A stretch of DNA of 64,000 nucleotides from Dryocosmus kuriphilus (Eukaryota > Arthropoda > Insecta > Hymenoptera > Cynipidae): the NCBI GenBank assembly GCA_038277395.1, contig CM076191.1, positions 29,584,583 to 29,648,582 of the forward strand, in the 5' to 3' direction. Numbering within the stretch: the first letter of the stretch is position 1; every line of letters begins with the position of its first letter. The notes beneath the pieces were generated by a model, which was not told the origin of the DNA, did no database searches, and saw only the letters and a list, made by a program, of their open reading frames with translations. A program made the translations under genes and the position numbers. Below are positions 1 through 11,022 of the stretch, piece by piece.

Positions 1-330
1 CCCGTAAATCTGGGAATTTTCCAATAATTTTTTTCACCTTGAAAAATATGGGAAAATTCCAGGAATTCGTGAGCGGATCCGGAAAATCTGTGGGAAATTA
101 TGAAATCTTTGAAATTTTCACGGCACAGACAATAAATTTGTCTTAATGCATAGAAGTCAAACTGGGAGAAATCTCTTATGCCGTTTTTTTTTTTTTTCGG
201 TTTTGAGTTTTTACAGGGGTTCGATGCAGTAGAAAAAAACATTTTCTGTCATTTTCCTGTTTATTCGCGGATCAAAAGAGATTTTCATGGTCGTTTAATT
301 TAAAAAATTCAACATTATGAACAATAAATG
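1..330. other. AT-rich non-coding DNA
   Basis: No coding pattern is visible. The first 60 bases are rich in GGGAA/TTCC motifs such as repeated 'gggaaaattcc'-like words, and a run of T starts near 186. I see nothing here that identifies a gene or a named repeat. Confidence 0.5.
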
Positions 331-2850
331 GAACAGTTGATAGATTTAAAATTGAAACCAATAAATCCACTATGATTGAAGAGGGGGAAGGCGTGGATGC
401 GAATGTGGACGTGGAATGTATAAAGAGTAAAGAACTTATGAAATTATCGTTAAAGGATTGGAGAAGAGGAGAGATAGACCGAAAGGAATATAATAAAAGA
501 AAAGGAGAACACGATAAATTACTAGATGTGAAAAGACAGGAGGAGAAGATGAGGAACATGGAGGAGGTAGAGAAAGGAATAAAGAAAGGAAGAGAATGGG
601 AGGTGATCAATAGAGAGAGGTGTGGATGGAAAGGAATCAATGAAGAGATAAATATGGAGGAATGGACGGTGTACTTCAAGAAATAGCTAGGAGGCGTGGA
701 TAGCAAAGTGAAGGGGGAAGGCAGAAAGTGCAAGGAGGGAGGAATGGAAGGGGGGAATGAGGTGACCAGAGAGGAGGTGAATCAAGCAATTGAGAAGTTA
801 AAAAGAAACAAGGCGACAGGAGAGGATGGGATGGAGAATGAAGCGTTGAAATTTGGAGGAAAAAGGATTAGAGAAGAGATCTGGGAAGTATGTAGAAGAG
901 TATGAAGAGGGGAAGGATGGCCCAAGGAGTGAAGAACAGGTTTGGTAGTTCCGTTATTAAAGAAAGGTAGGGGTTGAAAGGTGGAAGATTATAGAGGAAT
1001 CACTCTCATGCCAGTAACGTATAAAATTTGTGCGGAGGTGCTTAGGAAGAGATTAGAAGAGCAGGTAGAAGAGAAAAAGGAAGTATTGCACACAATCAAA
1101 CAAGATTCAGGAAGGGGATGGGAACAGTGGATAACATTTTTTCGTTCTGAATTATCTAGTCAACAAGAACCTGGGACAGAAGAAAGGAAAGCTAGTTGCA
1201 CTCTTCGTAGATTTTGAGGCAGCTTTCGACTCGGTGAATAGGAAAGTTTTATGGAAGGCAATGAAAGAAAGGGGGGTCGACGAAGAGTTGATTGAGAGGA
1301 TAAAAGAGGTGTTTACGGAGACGAAGACAAGGGTGAGGATCGGGGAACAGAAAGGGGAGGAGTTTTGGACAGGGAGGGGTCTTAGGCAATGGTGCCCGCT
1401 AAGTCCATTGTTATTTAGCATATGTTAGCAGACCTAGAAGAGAAAATGGAAAAGAATGGTGAAGGAGGTACAGCGCTAGGAAATAAAAGAATATACTCAC
1501 TAGCGTACGCGGACGATGTGGGCTTCTAGCAGAGGGATTCGAAGAGTATGATAGAGAGAAAGATTTGACAATTAATGTGACGCAGACAAAAATAGTATGT
1601 TTTAGAAAGAGAAAGAATGAAGTAAACTATGGATGAAAGATAAATGGAGAAATGGTGAAAATGGTAGAGGAATTTTGTTATTTAGGATTTTGGTTCGAAG
1701 CGGGAGGTGGAAATGAGCTACAGATGAAAAAAAGGATGCAAAGTGCGAGTAAGGTGATGGGTCAAGTGTGGGGGATTGGAAAAAAAAGATTCAAAGAGGA
1801 CTGGAAGATGAGATTATGGCTGTTTGACTCGCTGGTATGGTCAGTGATGTGTTATGGAGTGGAAATATAGGGGTAGAAGGAGTACAAGAAGGTAGAAAAC
1901 ATGCAAGAAAGATTTCTGATATGGGTTATGGGAGTAAGCTGGAACTGCCCAGGTTATATGTTGAGAGAAGAAACAGGGAGAGAGAAATTGGTGATGAGGC
2001 AGAGAAAAAGGGTCTGGAATTTCGAAGAGAAACTTAAGAGTGGTAAGGGTAGCAAAATAGCACAAGTGTGCCGACTGGAATTAATAAATAGAGAGAGGAG
2101 AGGTAATACGGGATATTCAAAATAAGAGGAAGAGTGATGGCAAGTTAGAAGGGATTGGAGAATGTATGACGTGGGGAGGGAGTGGCAGGAAGTTGAAGGG
2201 GAAATGAGTTAGAAGCAGGAAGAGAAAAGGTGGGAAAAGATTATAGGGTCAAAATATAATAAATGGTATAAATTCCTCAAGATGGAAGGGCTCCCAGAAT
2301 ATTTAGGGAAATTGAAAAAGGAGTGCAGGTGGGCCAGGATGATACGTTTCAGAATGGGTGAAGGCATGAATGAATGTAAATATTGGATGAGTGAAGAAAT
2401 GAAGATGTGTAGGGTATATAGGTATGAAAGGGAATCATGGGAGCACGTGTTGGAGAGGTGCACAGGCGAAGAGGAAGGGGGAAAGAGCGTTGTAGATAGT
2501 GTTAGGTGGGTACTGAGCGGTTGTGGACAAGGGGAAAACTGGGTGAAGAGCTTAGAAAAGAGAAGGGAAGAGAGTATGTATGGGGGAGGAGAAAACCAAA
2601 ATCGAAAGAAAATTAGTGTTGCGTGACTTGGAAAAGCCTGAATAGTAATGGTAAGAGGAAACGGAAGCCCTGGAAGGTCTCGCGCTCTTGTTAGATTGGA
2701 TAATAGATAGTAAGATAGTATGTAAGAATTTGTACTTAATGAAGCGATAATAGGTTAAGATAAGCATAGGGCATAGTGGTTATGTGAAATTGTGAAGGAT
2801 GTAAAGGGAACGGAGCCCTCAAACCCGTAAGGGAGAGTAATAAACGAATT
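330..2850 (+). mobile_element. Degraded non-LTR retrotransposon (LINE copy 1)
   Basis: This is the pol region and 3' end of a LINE, shattered into frames at 372-686, 696-905, 981-1217, 1234-1428, 1652-1870, 1901-2125 and 2282-2626. Fragments in order are a basic linker, a pre-RT segment (EVNQAIEKLKRNKATGEDG), RT motifs (DYRGITLMPVTYKI, then FEAAFDSVNRKV after a shift), a YADDVG remnant of the catalytic YADD box near 1506-1520, and a C-terminal Cys/His segment. The 3' end (gagccctcaaacccgtaagggagagtaataaacgaa, 2812-2847) recurs in copy 2 at 17490-17525. No endonuclease or 5' UTR is seen, so it is 5'-truncated or too decayed. Clade is uncertain; an APE-type I/Jockey-like group is my guess. Confidence 0.85.
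981..1428 (+). pseudogene. LINE copy 1 reverse transcriptase fragment
   Basis: RT fingers/palm fragments are spread over two frames. The first frame carries DYRGITLMPVTYKI, the second NRKVLWKAMKERGVDEELIERI and a QWCPLSPLLFSI box, the region normally reading QGCPLSP; here the G is W. Copy 2 at 12856-13251 keeps the same stretch in one frame, which shows that the breaks here are later mutations. The catalytic Asp box follows near 1506 in yet another frame, so the gene is dead. Confidence 0.8.
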
Positions 2851-2854
2851 CAAT

Positions 2855-4139
2855 ACATTTCTAAATGTTAAAAATTATATAATTTTGATGCAATTTTAAG
2901 ATATAAACATTCAAAACTGAACTATTTTGAATATCATTTGAAACTAAACACTTTAAATTAGCAGTTACATTTTATTTAAGTCGTTTGAAATCAATAATTA
3001 ACTATAATTGTTACTTATAAATAAAAATTCATAAATTTCACTTCCAAATTAAAAATTCAACAAAATGAAACAATTTAAATTCTAAGGTTCAAGGTTTAAA
3101 TTTTATACTTTAAAATTTTATCGATGCAAGGTTTTTTTTTTTTGAACAAATTCAGTTTTAAATTGCATGGTTTTGCATATTTGATTTATAATAGCTTATT
3201 TTAAATAAACAATCAAATATTTCTGAATATTGAAAAACTTTCATTTTCTTATGATTAAAAAAAGATCTCAAATTGCATGCGTTAAAAATAAATTATTTTT
3301 AGATTGAAACAGTATTTGAACATGAAATTTGAAATTCAATAAAAGAGTCTAACTATCAATCTATTAATTTGGAATTGCTTTCATTATTAATCGACGTTTT
3401 GACAAAACTTTACTTATTTTTCCTTAGATTCTGACAAGATCTAAATTTAGGACAAATAAGTCGTAATAATTTTAAATTGTAAAAATGTTTATAAATCCAT
3501 TGTTCAAATATAAGAAGTTTTTGAATTTTTACAACTTATTTCTTCTAAGTTAAGAAGTTGCTAGTATCCAAGAGAAAATCAGCATAATTTTGATATATTA
3601 CATGCCTTAAAACGTCCATCTTGTCTGCTTTAAAATTTTGATTAGTAGTAATAAATTTCTCATTTTTCTGATACACATAATGTCTGATCTTTGATTTCAA
3701 GGTATTTTCTTTAAAACTTATATTAAACCGGTCCTCATGGTGAAATTATACCGATTCTGATTAAAGAATATTAATTTTAGAGACTTTTCTAGTATCTTCA
3801 GGTCCTTTTTTTACTAATTATTACGAGCAAAATTAAGACACAATATCATAAGAGAAAACCAAAAGAAACGTTAATTCAGATCTGGTAATTTGAAAACGAA
3901 ATTTCGCTGGACACCCTGTAAATGGGTCTCATAATTTGAAGTGTTGAATCAAAAACTTATCATTGAATAATGTGAATAATTAACATAATTAAAGTTAAAA
4001 ATTAGCAAAAATTTTTGTTAAACTTCCAATAATTTGTTACAATTCATATTTGGGTTATTTTTTTCAAATAGATTGAAACATACAAACGAACGTAAAAATG
4101 ATATAAAAAAAATAGTTGCTTTTAATAATCCATACCTAG
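2855..4139. other. AT-rich intergenic or intronic DNA
   Basis: About 1.3 kb of low-GC sequence without a long ORF, terminal repeat or tandem array that I can detect. It ends at a plausible splice acceptor (catacctag, 4131-4139) that begins the unknown spliced gene. Confidence 0.5.
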
Positions 4140-4265
4140 TTTTCTGTAAAAGAAGTTGAGGCTGCTATTGCAAAAAAGAGACCAAGAGTTACAAGGCTTA
4201 ATAGTTCGTTTATAGCGCCACCAGCTGGGGAACGTTCTACATGCTCGGTTCGTGAGTTAAATAAA
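4140..4265 (+). CDS. Unknown spliced gene, internal exon A
   Basis: A 126-nt open segment (42 codons, phase 0 at both ends) lies between a CTAG acceptor and a strong GTAAGT donor at 4266. It encodes a short basic peptide containing KKRPRVTRLN and APPAGERSTC. Codon-like composition and the GC content (higher than the flanks) support a real exon. Exons B and C further on are also phase 0, so they could be one transcript. I do not recognise the protein family. The following intron would span 6.5 kb filled by HINE and BEL repeats. Confidence 0.5.
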
Positions 4266-4460
4266 GTAAGTTTTTGTGTACTACAAATTTGTAAATGGTG
4301 TCAGGAACTGTTTAATCCAAAATAAATTCTTTAGTGAAATTTGCAGTTCTTGAAAAAATTGCTTCTTTTAATAATTTGCAATTTGTTTTTTAATATGTTG
4401 AATCCTAAAAATTTTGTTTGTATTTCAATATCCAAAATTGAATTTCAAAATTCAGTTTTT

Positions 4461-5351
4461 TACATTCTCATCTCAATGAGAAGGTTTTATGTGAAAACTG
4501 ACTTTCGCGGATTTCATGAAATCTCGACGTTTCGTGACCCCGTGAATCTGAAAAAACATGTTTTGCGTTGGTGTCTGTCTGTCGTTGTCGTTGTCGTTCT
4601 CGTCGTTGTCGTCGTCGTTGTCGTCGTCGTTGTCGTCGTCCTTGTCGTTGTAGTCTGTTAGCACGATAACTTTCGAAGGACTAATCGGATTGGATTGCGC
4701 TTTGGCATACTTGTCTAAGGCAGAAAAAGTAAGGACGAGTTTGTGAACCAGCGGTTTTTTATCAACGGTTATGGTTTTATCCATCCAAAACTGTTTTCAC
4801 AAAATCAAAAAATCCATTTTCCGGCTAAACTATGCGAGATACAGAAAATATGTATATAACCAAAATTATTAACCTTAAAAAAAAATCTACGAATTTTGTC
4901 TTAACCGTTTTTTTTATAAAGTACACGGTTTTTGTTTTAATCGAGAAAACGTTATTAAAAATTAAAAACTGTGGTTTCCCGACAAAATATTCAAGATACG
5001 AAAAAAATAATAATAAATAAATTTGTTCTTCTCAAAAAGATCTACAAATTTTGTTTTAACCGTTTTTTGTTAAAATGCACGGTTTTGGTTTTAATCGAGA
5101 AAACGCTATTAAAAAATCAAAAATTCAAATTTTCCGCCAAACTATGCAAGATACGACAAAAATTATAATAAACAAAGTTGTTTAGCTCAAAAAGATCTAC
5201 AAATTTTCTTTCTATAATTTTTTCGCAGGGACGCATAGTTTTTGAGTTATTCGTGAAATACGTTATTAAATATAAAGAAATCCATTTTTCAGGAACACTA
5301 TGCAAGATACGAAAAAATATTATGCAACAGAATTGTTCATCTTGGAAAAAC
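4461..5351 (+). mobile_element. HINE (Helentron-like) repeat, copy A, truncated
   Basis: It starts with TACATTCTCATC, carries a GTCGTT microsatellite at 4579-4650, then repeated modules with the words 'cggttttggttttaatcgagaaaacg' and 'ctatgcaagatacg'. The same order is seen at 9624-10542 and, inverted, at 18291-19755. It stops abruptly near 5351 where BEL/Pao sequence begins, so the palindromic 3' end is absent. A 5' end whose inverse recurs just before a 3' hairpin, plus a GTCY-type microsatellite, is what is known of DINE-1/HINE elements. Confidence 0.75.
4575..4655 (+). repeat. GTCGTT/GTC microsatellite in HINE copy A
   Basis: Imperfect tandem GTCGTT and GTC units. It explains the poly-valine frame on the plus strand and the poly-Asp/Asn frame on the minus strand, neither of which is a gene. 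Confidence 0.9.
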
Positions 5352-5568
5352 TTACGTGTTTCCAAATGGCCATCGGTAATTCAGTCAGAATGTATGCAAC
5401 TCGGTTTGCTAGGAAGGTCTTCCATCTTGAGGGATGCTGGTTCAGCCAAGCGAGAGTAACTTGGCTATCTGACCAAGCTGTTACAGGTAGATGTTTGAAA
5501 AAAGGCAATCTTCTGACGTGCTTCAGAAGCTTTATCAGGAATGCAGCTCCACATAGTTCCATCGTCAT
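5320..5568 (-). pseudogene. BEL/Pao RNase H-region fragment
   Basis: The frame contains VTAWSDSQVTLAWL, the conserved WSDSQ...W box of the BEL RNase H domain, and WKTFLANRV, matching the usual FVANRV box. It overlaps the RT frame by 104 nt in another frame, so a frameshift separates them near 5500. The last 15 or so residues (from about WKHVSFSKMN) are read from HINE sequence beyond the junction near 5351. Confidence 0.85.
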
Positions 5569-6463
5569 TGATGACTCGTAGGTAGACTACTGCGGAATAA
5601 GCGCGGAAAGATGCGTCCGAAAACCCGTGTAGCTCGGATAATGAGTTCTTTATGGTACTCAGCCAGCGAGGAATTTTAATGTTAGGCAAGGCCGCTAGAG
5701 AAGCACAGTACTTTGTCCAGCGCTTCTCCAACGCCGGTGGTAATGACGTGTCCCAGTCAGTCTTTAGTAACCAGAGATCCTGAAGGGTTATTTTTGCTGT
5801 CACCGTTATAGGTGCTAGCCATCCCAGGGGGTCATAAAGCCTGGCAATACAAGAGGCCACAGCTCGCTTTGTTATCTTCGCGGGCGATAATGTGTCGAAC
5901 GAGACTTCGAAGGAGAAAGTATCCTTTAGCGGTTCCCAAAGTACCCCCAACGTCCTGATTACATCAGATTTATCGATGATCTTGGTTGTTTGATTATCCG
6001 ATGATGATTGGTGGGAGTTAGGGCAGATTCCTGGGTAATTCGACCCCCATTTATTTAGTTCAAATCCACCTCTCCGCAATAGGGCAATCAACTGATCTCG
6101 GACTTGCTCAGCTGCAGAACAATCGTCAGCGCCAATGAAGAAATCATCAACATAACCATGCTCCCGCAAACATGCTGCTCCAAGAGGGTACCACGGACCT
6201 TCATCGGCGGCCAATTGTTGAATACTCCTTAAAGCTAAATAAGGGACACAGGTTGTCCCGTATGCTACAGTCCTCAAACGGTATTCGACTGGTGGATTTT
6301 CAGGTTCGGTTCTCCAAAGGATTCTTTGATACTCCCGATCGTCAGGGTGGATGAAAATCTGCCTAAACATTTTGATTATATCGGCTGTGAAGGCGATCCG
6401 TTGTCGTCGCCAATCAAGCAGTACAAGACTAAGATCTTTCTGTAGTGGTGGTCCCGCATGCAA
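5465..6463 (-). pseudogene. BEL/Pao reverse transcriptase and Pao domain
   Basis: 332 codons. RT motifs: FTADIIKMFRQI (residues 25-36), the Y-G-T box VAYGTTCVPYLA (67-78) and the catalytic YVDD (104-107, aspartates intact). These are followed by the Pao segment with YDPLGWLAPITVTAK and a LHGFSDAS RNase H start. This is the best preserved part of the element. It has no own start codon and no integrase follows, so it cannot act as an autonomous pol. Confidence 0.9.
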
Positions 6464-6526
6464 GTAGTTGTTCAGAGATTGTTTCGACGCAGTAAGTCTT
6501 GATGCATTGAAAACAACCCGAAGTTT

Positions 6527-7888
6527 CTATTTCAATGCATTGGATTGCACCACTCCGTGATGTGGCATATACCATGCCTTAGGGTTATGTACCTCGTCTA
6601 GTGGAATACGTTCCATGTGATGGTCAGTTTCGTATTGTTTCATGAAAGAATGGTAAGCTTCGGTTAACCTCGGGTTTTGAACAAATCTTCGTTCCATGGC
6701 AAGCAAGCTACCATAAGCCTGTGTTCGGGTTTGAACTGCTCTTTCAGGTGGTTTAGCTTTGAAAGGAAGGCGAAGAAGATATCGTCCCTTTTCAGTGCGG
6801 GTATGAGTGTCACGAAAATGAGCCTCACAAGATTCATCTGCTTGGTTGAGTTTCTGGTTGGATTCTGGAATTCTTTCCAATTCCCAAAAACGCTGCATCA
6901 AATCCGGGTAGTTCTCTACGACTGCACAATGCATTGCGGTCACCGAATTATTCGCTGATGGTTCTGCCCGCCGTGGCAACTCAGCTGAAGCCGGTCCTGT
7001 AATGATCCATCCCAAAATTGTGTTAAGTGCAGTTGCTCTGGGACTTTCAATTTGAAATAGGCCTGGTCGCAGAAGCTGTCCAAAATAATCTGCTCCAATA
7101 ATCAACTGTATAGTACCAGGTTGATAATAGAATGGGTCAGCCATTGGTTCGTCATTGAGGAAATCCAGATTGATTTCGACTAATCTCCTTGCAGGGAGTT
7201 GGTGCGTCAGATGTGGAACTACATAGGCTTGAACTTCAAGTTTGAAGCTTGGATCGTGTAATGATCTGAGTGACATAACACCTAATGCCTTTGCTTGGAC
7301 GACTTCAGTGTCCGAGAGTCCCAATATTGTCACATTGGTCTGAAAAGTTGGAAGTCCAAGTTGTCTGGTGATATCTTCCGAAATGAAGGAAACTTCTGAT
7401 CCCAAATCCATCATTGCTCGCACTTTTGCTTGGCCCTTTGGTCCCTCGCTATTTGCGTAGGCAGTTGCCAGGAGTACCTTCCGTTTGGAATTAACTACCG
7501 CGGTCGTCAACGCTTGAACTGTAGGGGTTCGATCTTGAGATCCAGTGGTTTGGTTCCCCAAACCTCGATGTAATAGGGTATGGTGGGTCTGTTGGCATCT
7601 GAAACATCGTCGTTTGGAACGGCATTCCTTTATGTGATGAGATCCTAAGCAATTGAAACAGAGCTTTAGTCGTCGAGCTTCATTGCGACGTTCCAGTGGG
7701 CTTATTTGCTTGAACGCTGAGCAATGGCCTATATAGTGGTCAGCAGAACATTTCGGGCATTTCACTGGTTTGGGCTCAACGGAGATTGTTGTTTGAAAGG
7801 TCCTTTTGGTCGCTTTGGGAGCTTTTGAAGATTTTTTGGAAAGTGAAGTTGACAGCGAAGATGCAATATGACTCTCAGTATTAGTCAT
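6527..7888 (-). pseudogene. BEL/Pao zinc-knuckle, protease and pre-RT polyprotein segment
   Basis: 453 codons. Two Cys/His knuckles are visible (C77-C80-H85-C89 and C95-C98-H103-H107), preceded by a C43-C46 pair. The retropepsin-like motif reads MMDLGSEVSFISE (residues 159-171), where the family has D-S-G, so the catalytic triad is D-L-G. The C-terminal part (ELERIPE..., LPFKA, AYHSFMKQYE) is the usual linker before RT. The frame is otherwise open and long, so decay is recent or mild. A stop separates it from RT. Confidence 0.88.
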
Positions 7889-7899
7889 ATTTAAGGTGA

Positions 7900-8430
7900 T
7901 TATTCGTTCATCTATGAATTTGGCTAGATCATCAAAGCTCGGATAAAGACCTTCAGCAATTTCTCCCTCCTCTAAGGCTATCCCCTATTTGGTCTTGTAC
8001 TTAGGAAATTCTCCCACTGTCTGCGAGATTCAGGGTCCAGGCGCTCCGTGGTGTGGTATACTAACCAATCGCTGTACCCCTCGGGCTTTCGGCTTGCATT
8101 CTTCAGTGAGCGGATGGCTTATCGAGTTTTATCGATGAGATTTTTTAGCTACACGACAGATTCTTGGTTAAGCTTGGGTAATTTATACAGAGTATTGAAA
8201 TGAGTAAAGATGAGGAGTCGTAGATTGCAGTAACGCTGTTTCAATGCATCCCAAGCAGGAGTGTAGTTTGCCTCGGTAACTTGAATATCCTTGACAAATT
8301 CTGCAGCTTCTCTCAATCAAGCATTGCTTCAAATACTGCAGCTTTACAACCTGAGGAAGTGATTGATCGTCATGAATCATGGTTACGAATAAGTCCGAAA
8401 ATGTTCCCCAATCCTCATCTTTACTCATTT
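7900..8430 (-). pseudogene. BEL/Pao gag fragment with inverted duplication
   Basis: Frame 8183-8428 gives VVKLQYLKQCL, typical of the BEL gag domain (DUF1759 type, normally 'KFxYLKxxL'). The downstream stretch 7975-8210 is an inverted copy of 8405-8670, so gag has been rearranged. Several stops interrupt it. Confidence 0.7.
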
Positions 8431-8670
8431 CAATACTCTGTATTATTTACCCAAGCTGAACCAAGAATCTGTCGTGGAGCTAAAAAATCTCATCGATAAA
8501 ACTCGACAAGCCATCCGCTCACTGAAGAATGCAGGCCGAAAGCCCGAGGGGTACAGCGATTTGTTAGTATACCACACCGCGGAGCGCCTGGACCCTGAAT
8601 CTCGCAGACAGTGGGAGAATTTCCTAAGTACAAGAGCAAATAGAGGGGTAGTCAAAGAGGAAAGGAGGAG
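7975..8670. repeat. Long inverted repeat inside BEL gag
   Basis: Arms about 7975-8215 and 8405-8670 match in reverse, for example 'ctcccactgtctgcgagatt' on the left and its complement near 8598-8617. The spacer is about 190 bp of unduplicated gag. Such a structure can arise by aberrant reverse transcription or local inversion duplication. Confidence 0.85.
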
Positions 8671-8677
8671 GAGTTAA
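8443..8677 (+). pseudogene. Inverted duplicate of BEL gag segment
   Basis: The plus-strand frame 8474-8677 includes DKTRQAIRSLKNAGRKP and RRQWENFLS, matching the BEL gag 'alkxL...D..tr..WE' pattern. It is the reverse complement of 7975-8190, so one arm of a gag palindrome is in sense on each strand. Confidence 0.75.
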
Positions 8678-8696
8678 GTTAAGTTTGTTAAGCAGC

Positions 8697-9320
8697 CACT
8701 TTTGACTAATGGTTATGGTTTTATCCATCAAAAACGGCTTTTACAAAAACAAAAAAATCCATATTTCGCTTAAACTATACGAGATACAAGAAAATATATA
8801 TGAAAGTAAAATTGTTCATCTCAAAAAAATCTACAAATTTTGTGTTAACCGTTTTTTGATACAATGCACGGTTATTTATTTTAATCGAGAAAACGTTATT
8901 AAAAATGAAAAACTGTGGTTTCCCGCCAAAATATTCAAGGTACACAAAAAACTGTAATAAACAAAGTTATTTAGCTCAAGAAGATCTACAAATTTTGTGT
9001 TAATCGTTTTTTGATGAAATGCACGGTTTTCGTTTTAATCGAGAAAACGTTATTAAAAATAAAAAACTGTGGTTTCCCGCCAAAATATTCAAGATACGAA
9101 AAAAATGATAAGCAATCAAGTTTTTTAACTGAAAAAGGTCAACAAATTTTCTTTCTATAATTTTTTTGTGAAGACGCATAGTTTTTCAGTTATTCGTGTA
9201 ATACATTATTCCATATAAAGAAATCCACTTTTCAGCATAATTATGCAAGATACGAAAAAATATTAAGATGCAGAATTGTTCATCTTGGAAAAACCTACAA
9301 ATTTGCTGAAAACCATTTTT
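8697..9320 (+). mobile_element. HINE repeat, copy B, internal fragment
   Basis: It begins in mid-element ('ggttatggttttatccatc', compare 4768-4786) and repeats the modules with 'ttttaatcgagaaaacg' and the 'atgcaagatacg' word. Neither terminus is present. It is not simply the other half of copy A, since both contain the same modules. Confidence 0.75.
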
Positions 9321-9620
9321 TGACCGAAGATTCGCATTAGTTTAAACTTTTCAACTTCGTAAGGCGATTTGAATACTTTTCAAGGCAGAACGGCTAATTA
9401 AAATATATTTTAATATTTGATAATTAATTTAATTAATTGAGTAATGTAGTCAAGAAATAAATACTTAAATTCTTATTTTTTCAACTTGTAAAAAATATAT
9501 TTATGTTTTTTTTAAAAAAGGGAGAGACTTATTAATGTATATAATTCAGTACAGTTAAAGACTGTGTTTATGTAGATTTATTATTTAATAAGAAAAAATT
9601 TAAAGAAATTCGAAAATATT
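9321..9620. other. AT-rich spacer
   Basis: About 300 bp between HINE copies. It contains poly-T and AATTAATT words and no ORF or repeat that I recognise. Confidence 0.4.
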
Positions 9621-9623
9621 TTT

Positions 9624-10542
9624 TACATTCTCATCAGAGAAGGTATTAGATTTATGAAAAATTTGACTTTCGCGGATTTCATGAAATCTCCACGTTTTGA
9701 GACCTCCTGAATCCGAAAAAAAAAACGGTTTTTACGACGGTTTTCACAAAATAAAAAAATCCATTTCTCGGCTAAACTATGAGAGATAAAAAAAAAATGT
9801 AAGAAAGTAAAATTGTTCGTCATAAAAAAATCTATAAATTTGTTTTAACCATTTTTTGACAAAATACACGGTTTTTGTTTTAATCGATAAAACGTTATTA
9901 AAAATCAAAAATTTCAAATTTTCCGCCAAACTATGCAAGATACGGAAAAATAATAATAAATAAAGTTGTTCCCGTCAAAAATATCTACAAATTTGCTCTC
10001 TATAATTTTTTTAAGCAGACGCGTAGTTTTTGAGTTATTCGTGATATATGTTATGAAATATAAAGAAAACCACTTTTCAGCAAAACTATGCAAGATATGA
10101 GAAAAATATTAACAAGCAGAATTGTTCACCTTGGAAAGAGCTACAAAATTTATCTATAAGACTCATCGTTTTAGTTTTAAGAATCGAAATCCTGTATTGT
10201 GAAAATTTGGAAAATCACAAAGAGCTTTACCAATCTACAATGTGTTTTAAAAAAATGTAATTGTCGAGCGCGAAGCGCGAGTGTCATGATGTCAATGTAT
10301 TCCTTAAGGGCGATAGAGCCTTAAGTAAAATAATTTCTTTTGTAATTTTTAATTTAAAGGTTTATACGATCCATAAACACCGAGCGCATAGCGCGAGGTG
10401 AATAATCTATCGAGCGCGAAGCGCGAGTGCCGTAAATAACGTATCGAGCGCGAAGCGCGAGTGCCAACAGACGCGCGCCCTAGGCGCGCTTATACTTTGC
10501 GCGAAGCGCGCGATGAGAATGTGCCCGCGAAGTGGGCAGATT
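9624..10542 (+). mobile_element. HINE repeat, copy C, both ends present
   Basis: The 5' end is TACATTCTCATCAGAGAAGG. The 3' end carries GATGAGAATG (inverse of the 5' start) at 10512-10521, then the hairpin gcccgcgaagtgggc (10523-10537) and AGATT followed by a T run. This asymmetric layout, a subterminal inverse copy followed by a 3' hairpin in T-rich target, is the known signature of Helentron/HINE elements. No Rep/helicase gene is present, so it is non-autonomous. Compared with copy D it is about 540 bp shorter. Confidence 0.8.
10262..10540 (+). repeat. CGAGCGCGAAGCGCGAG palindrome cluster
   Basis: The word 'cgagcgcgaagcgcgag' occurs near 10265, 10410 and 10444, with related words (gcgcgaggtg, gcgcgccctaggcgcgc, gcgcgaagcgcgcg). 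Each folds on itself. The GC content contrasts sharply with the AT-rich surroundings. The same cluster lies inverted in copy D at 18300-18760. Confidence 0.85.
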
Positions 10543-10751
10543 TTTTATTTTGCAAAGAGTTTGAAAAGTATATTTTTTATATATTCGCCTTATTGAATTA
10601 AGTTCCATTCAGAAATTGTGCTTTCGTAGAATTTTATTATTCATATTTTATTAATTAACTGTATTTTTAACTATTTTTGTTGCACTAACTAGTATGTCCA
10701 TAATTCACCAAGAATGTTTGAATTTTCAAATGCTACTGTTATATTTCCTAG

Positions 10752-10871
10752 AAGGAGAAAGCTGATCGGATTAAAGCCTCAGAAAGTGCCACGAAATCTG
10801 TCCTTAATCAGTACTTGAAAAGCAAGAAAACTGAATCGTCATTCCAAGATACTGATCCACGAAAATTAAAA
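10752..10871 (+). CDS. Unknown spliced gene, exon B
   Basis: A 120-nt open segment (40 codons) lies between acceptor atatttcctag and donor GTACGT, phase 0 on both sides. The peptide is lysine/serine rich (for example KADRIKASESATKSVLNQ and YLKSKKTESS). It keeps the frame of exons A and C. I see no domain that I can name. The following intron is 151 bp. Confidence 0.5.
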
Positions 10872-11022
10872 GTACGTTCTATTGTTAAATAAAAACAGTT
10901 CTAAATCATGATGACATGACGATCCTCAGGTATATTTCACTTCATATCAATTTTTATTATTGATATTTAATTAACCACGTACGCTTATTCTGACCTTCGA
11001 TTACGTGATATTTTTTTTACAG

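Larger units (their letters stand above)
5320..8690 (-). mobile_element. BEL/Pao LTR retrotransposon fragment
   Basis: Minus-strand order is gag (8690-7900), zinc knuckles and aspartic protease (7888 onward), reverse transcriptase (6463 onward) and RNase H/Pao peptidase region down to 5320. Integrase and both LTRs are missing, so it is truncated at both sides. Stop codons interrupt gag and the protease-RT junction (6464-6526). The insert lies between HINE copies A and B. Confidence 0.9.

Noticed and set aside
4341..4661. Plus-strand ORF with a long valine run
   Set aside because: It is the translation of the GTCGTT microsatellite in HINE copy A; the opposite frame gives Asp/Asn repeats.
10262..10540. 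CRISPR-like spaced GC repeats
   Set aside because: Spacing is irregular, units are palindromic and occur in a dispersed eukaryotic repeat; there are no cas genes.
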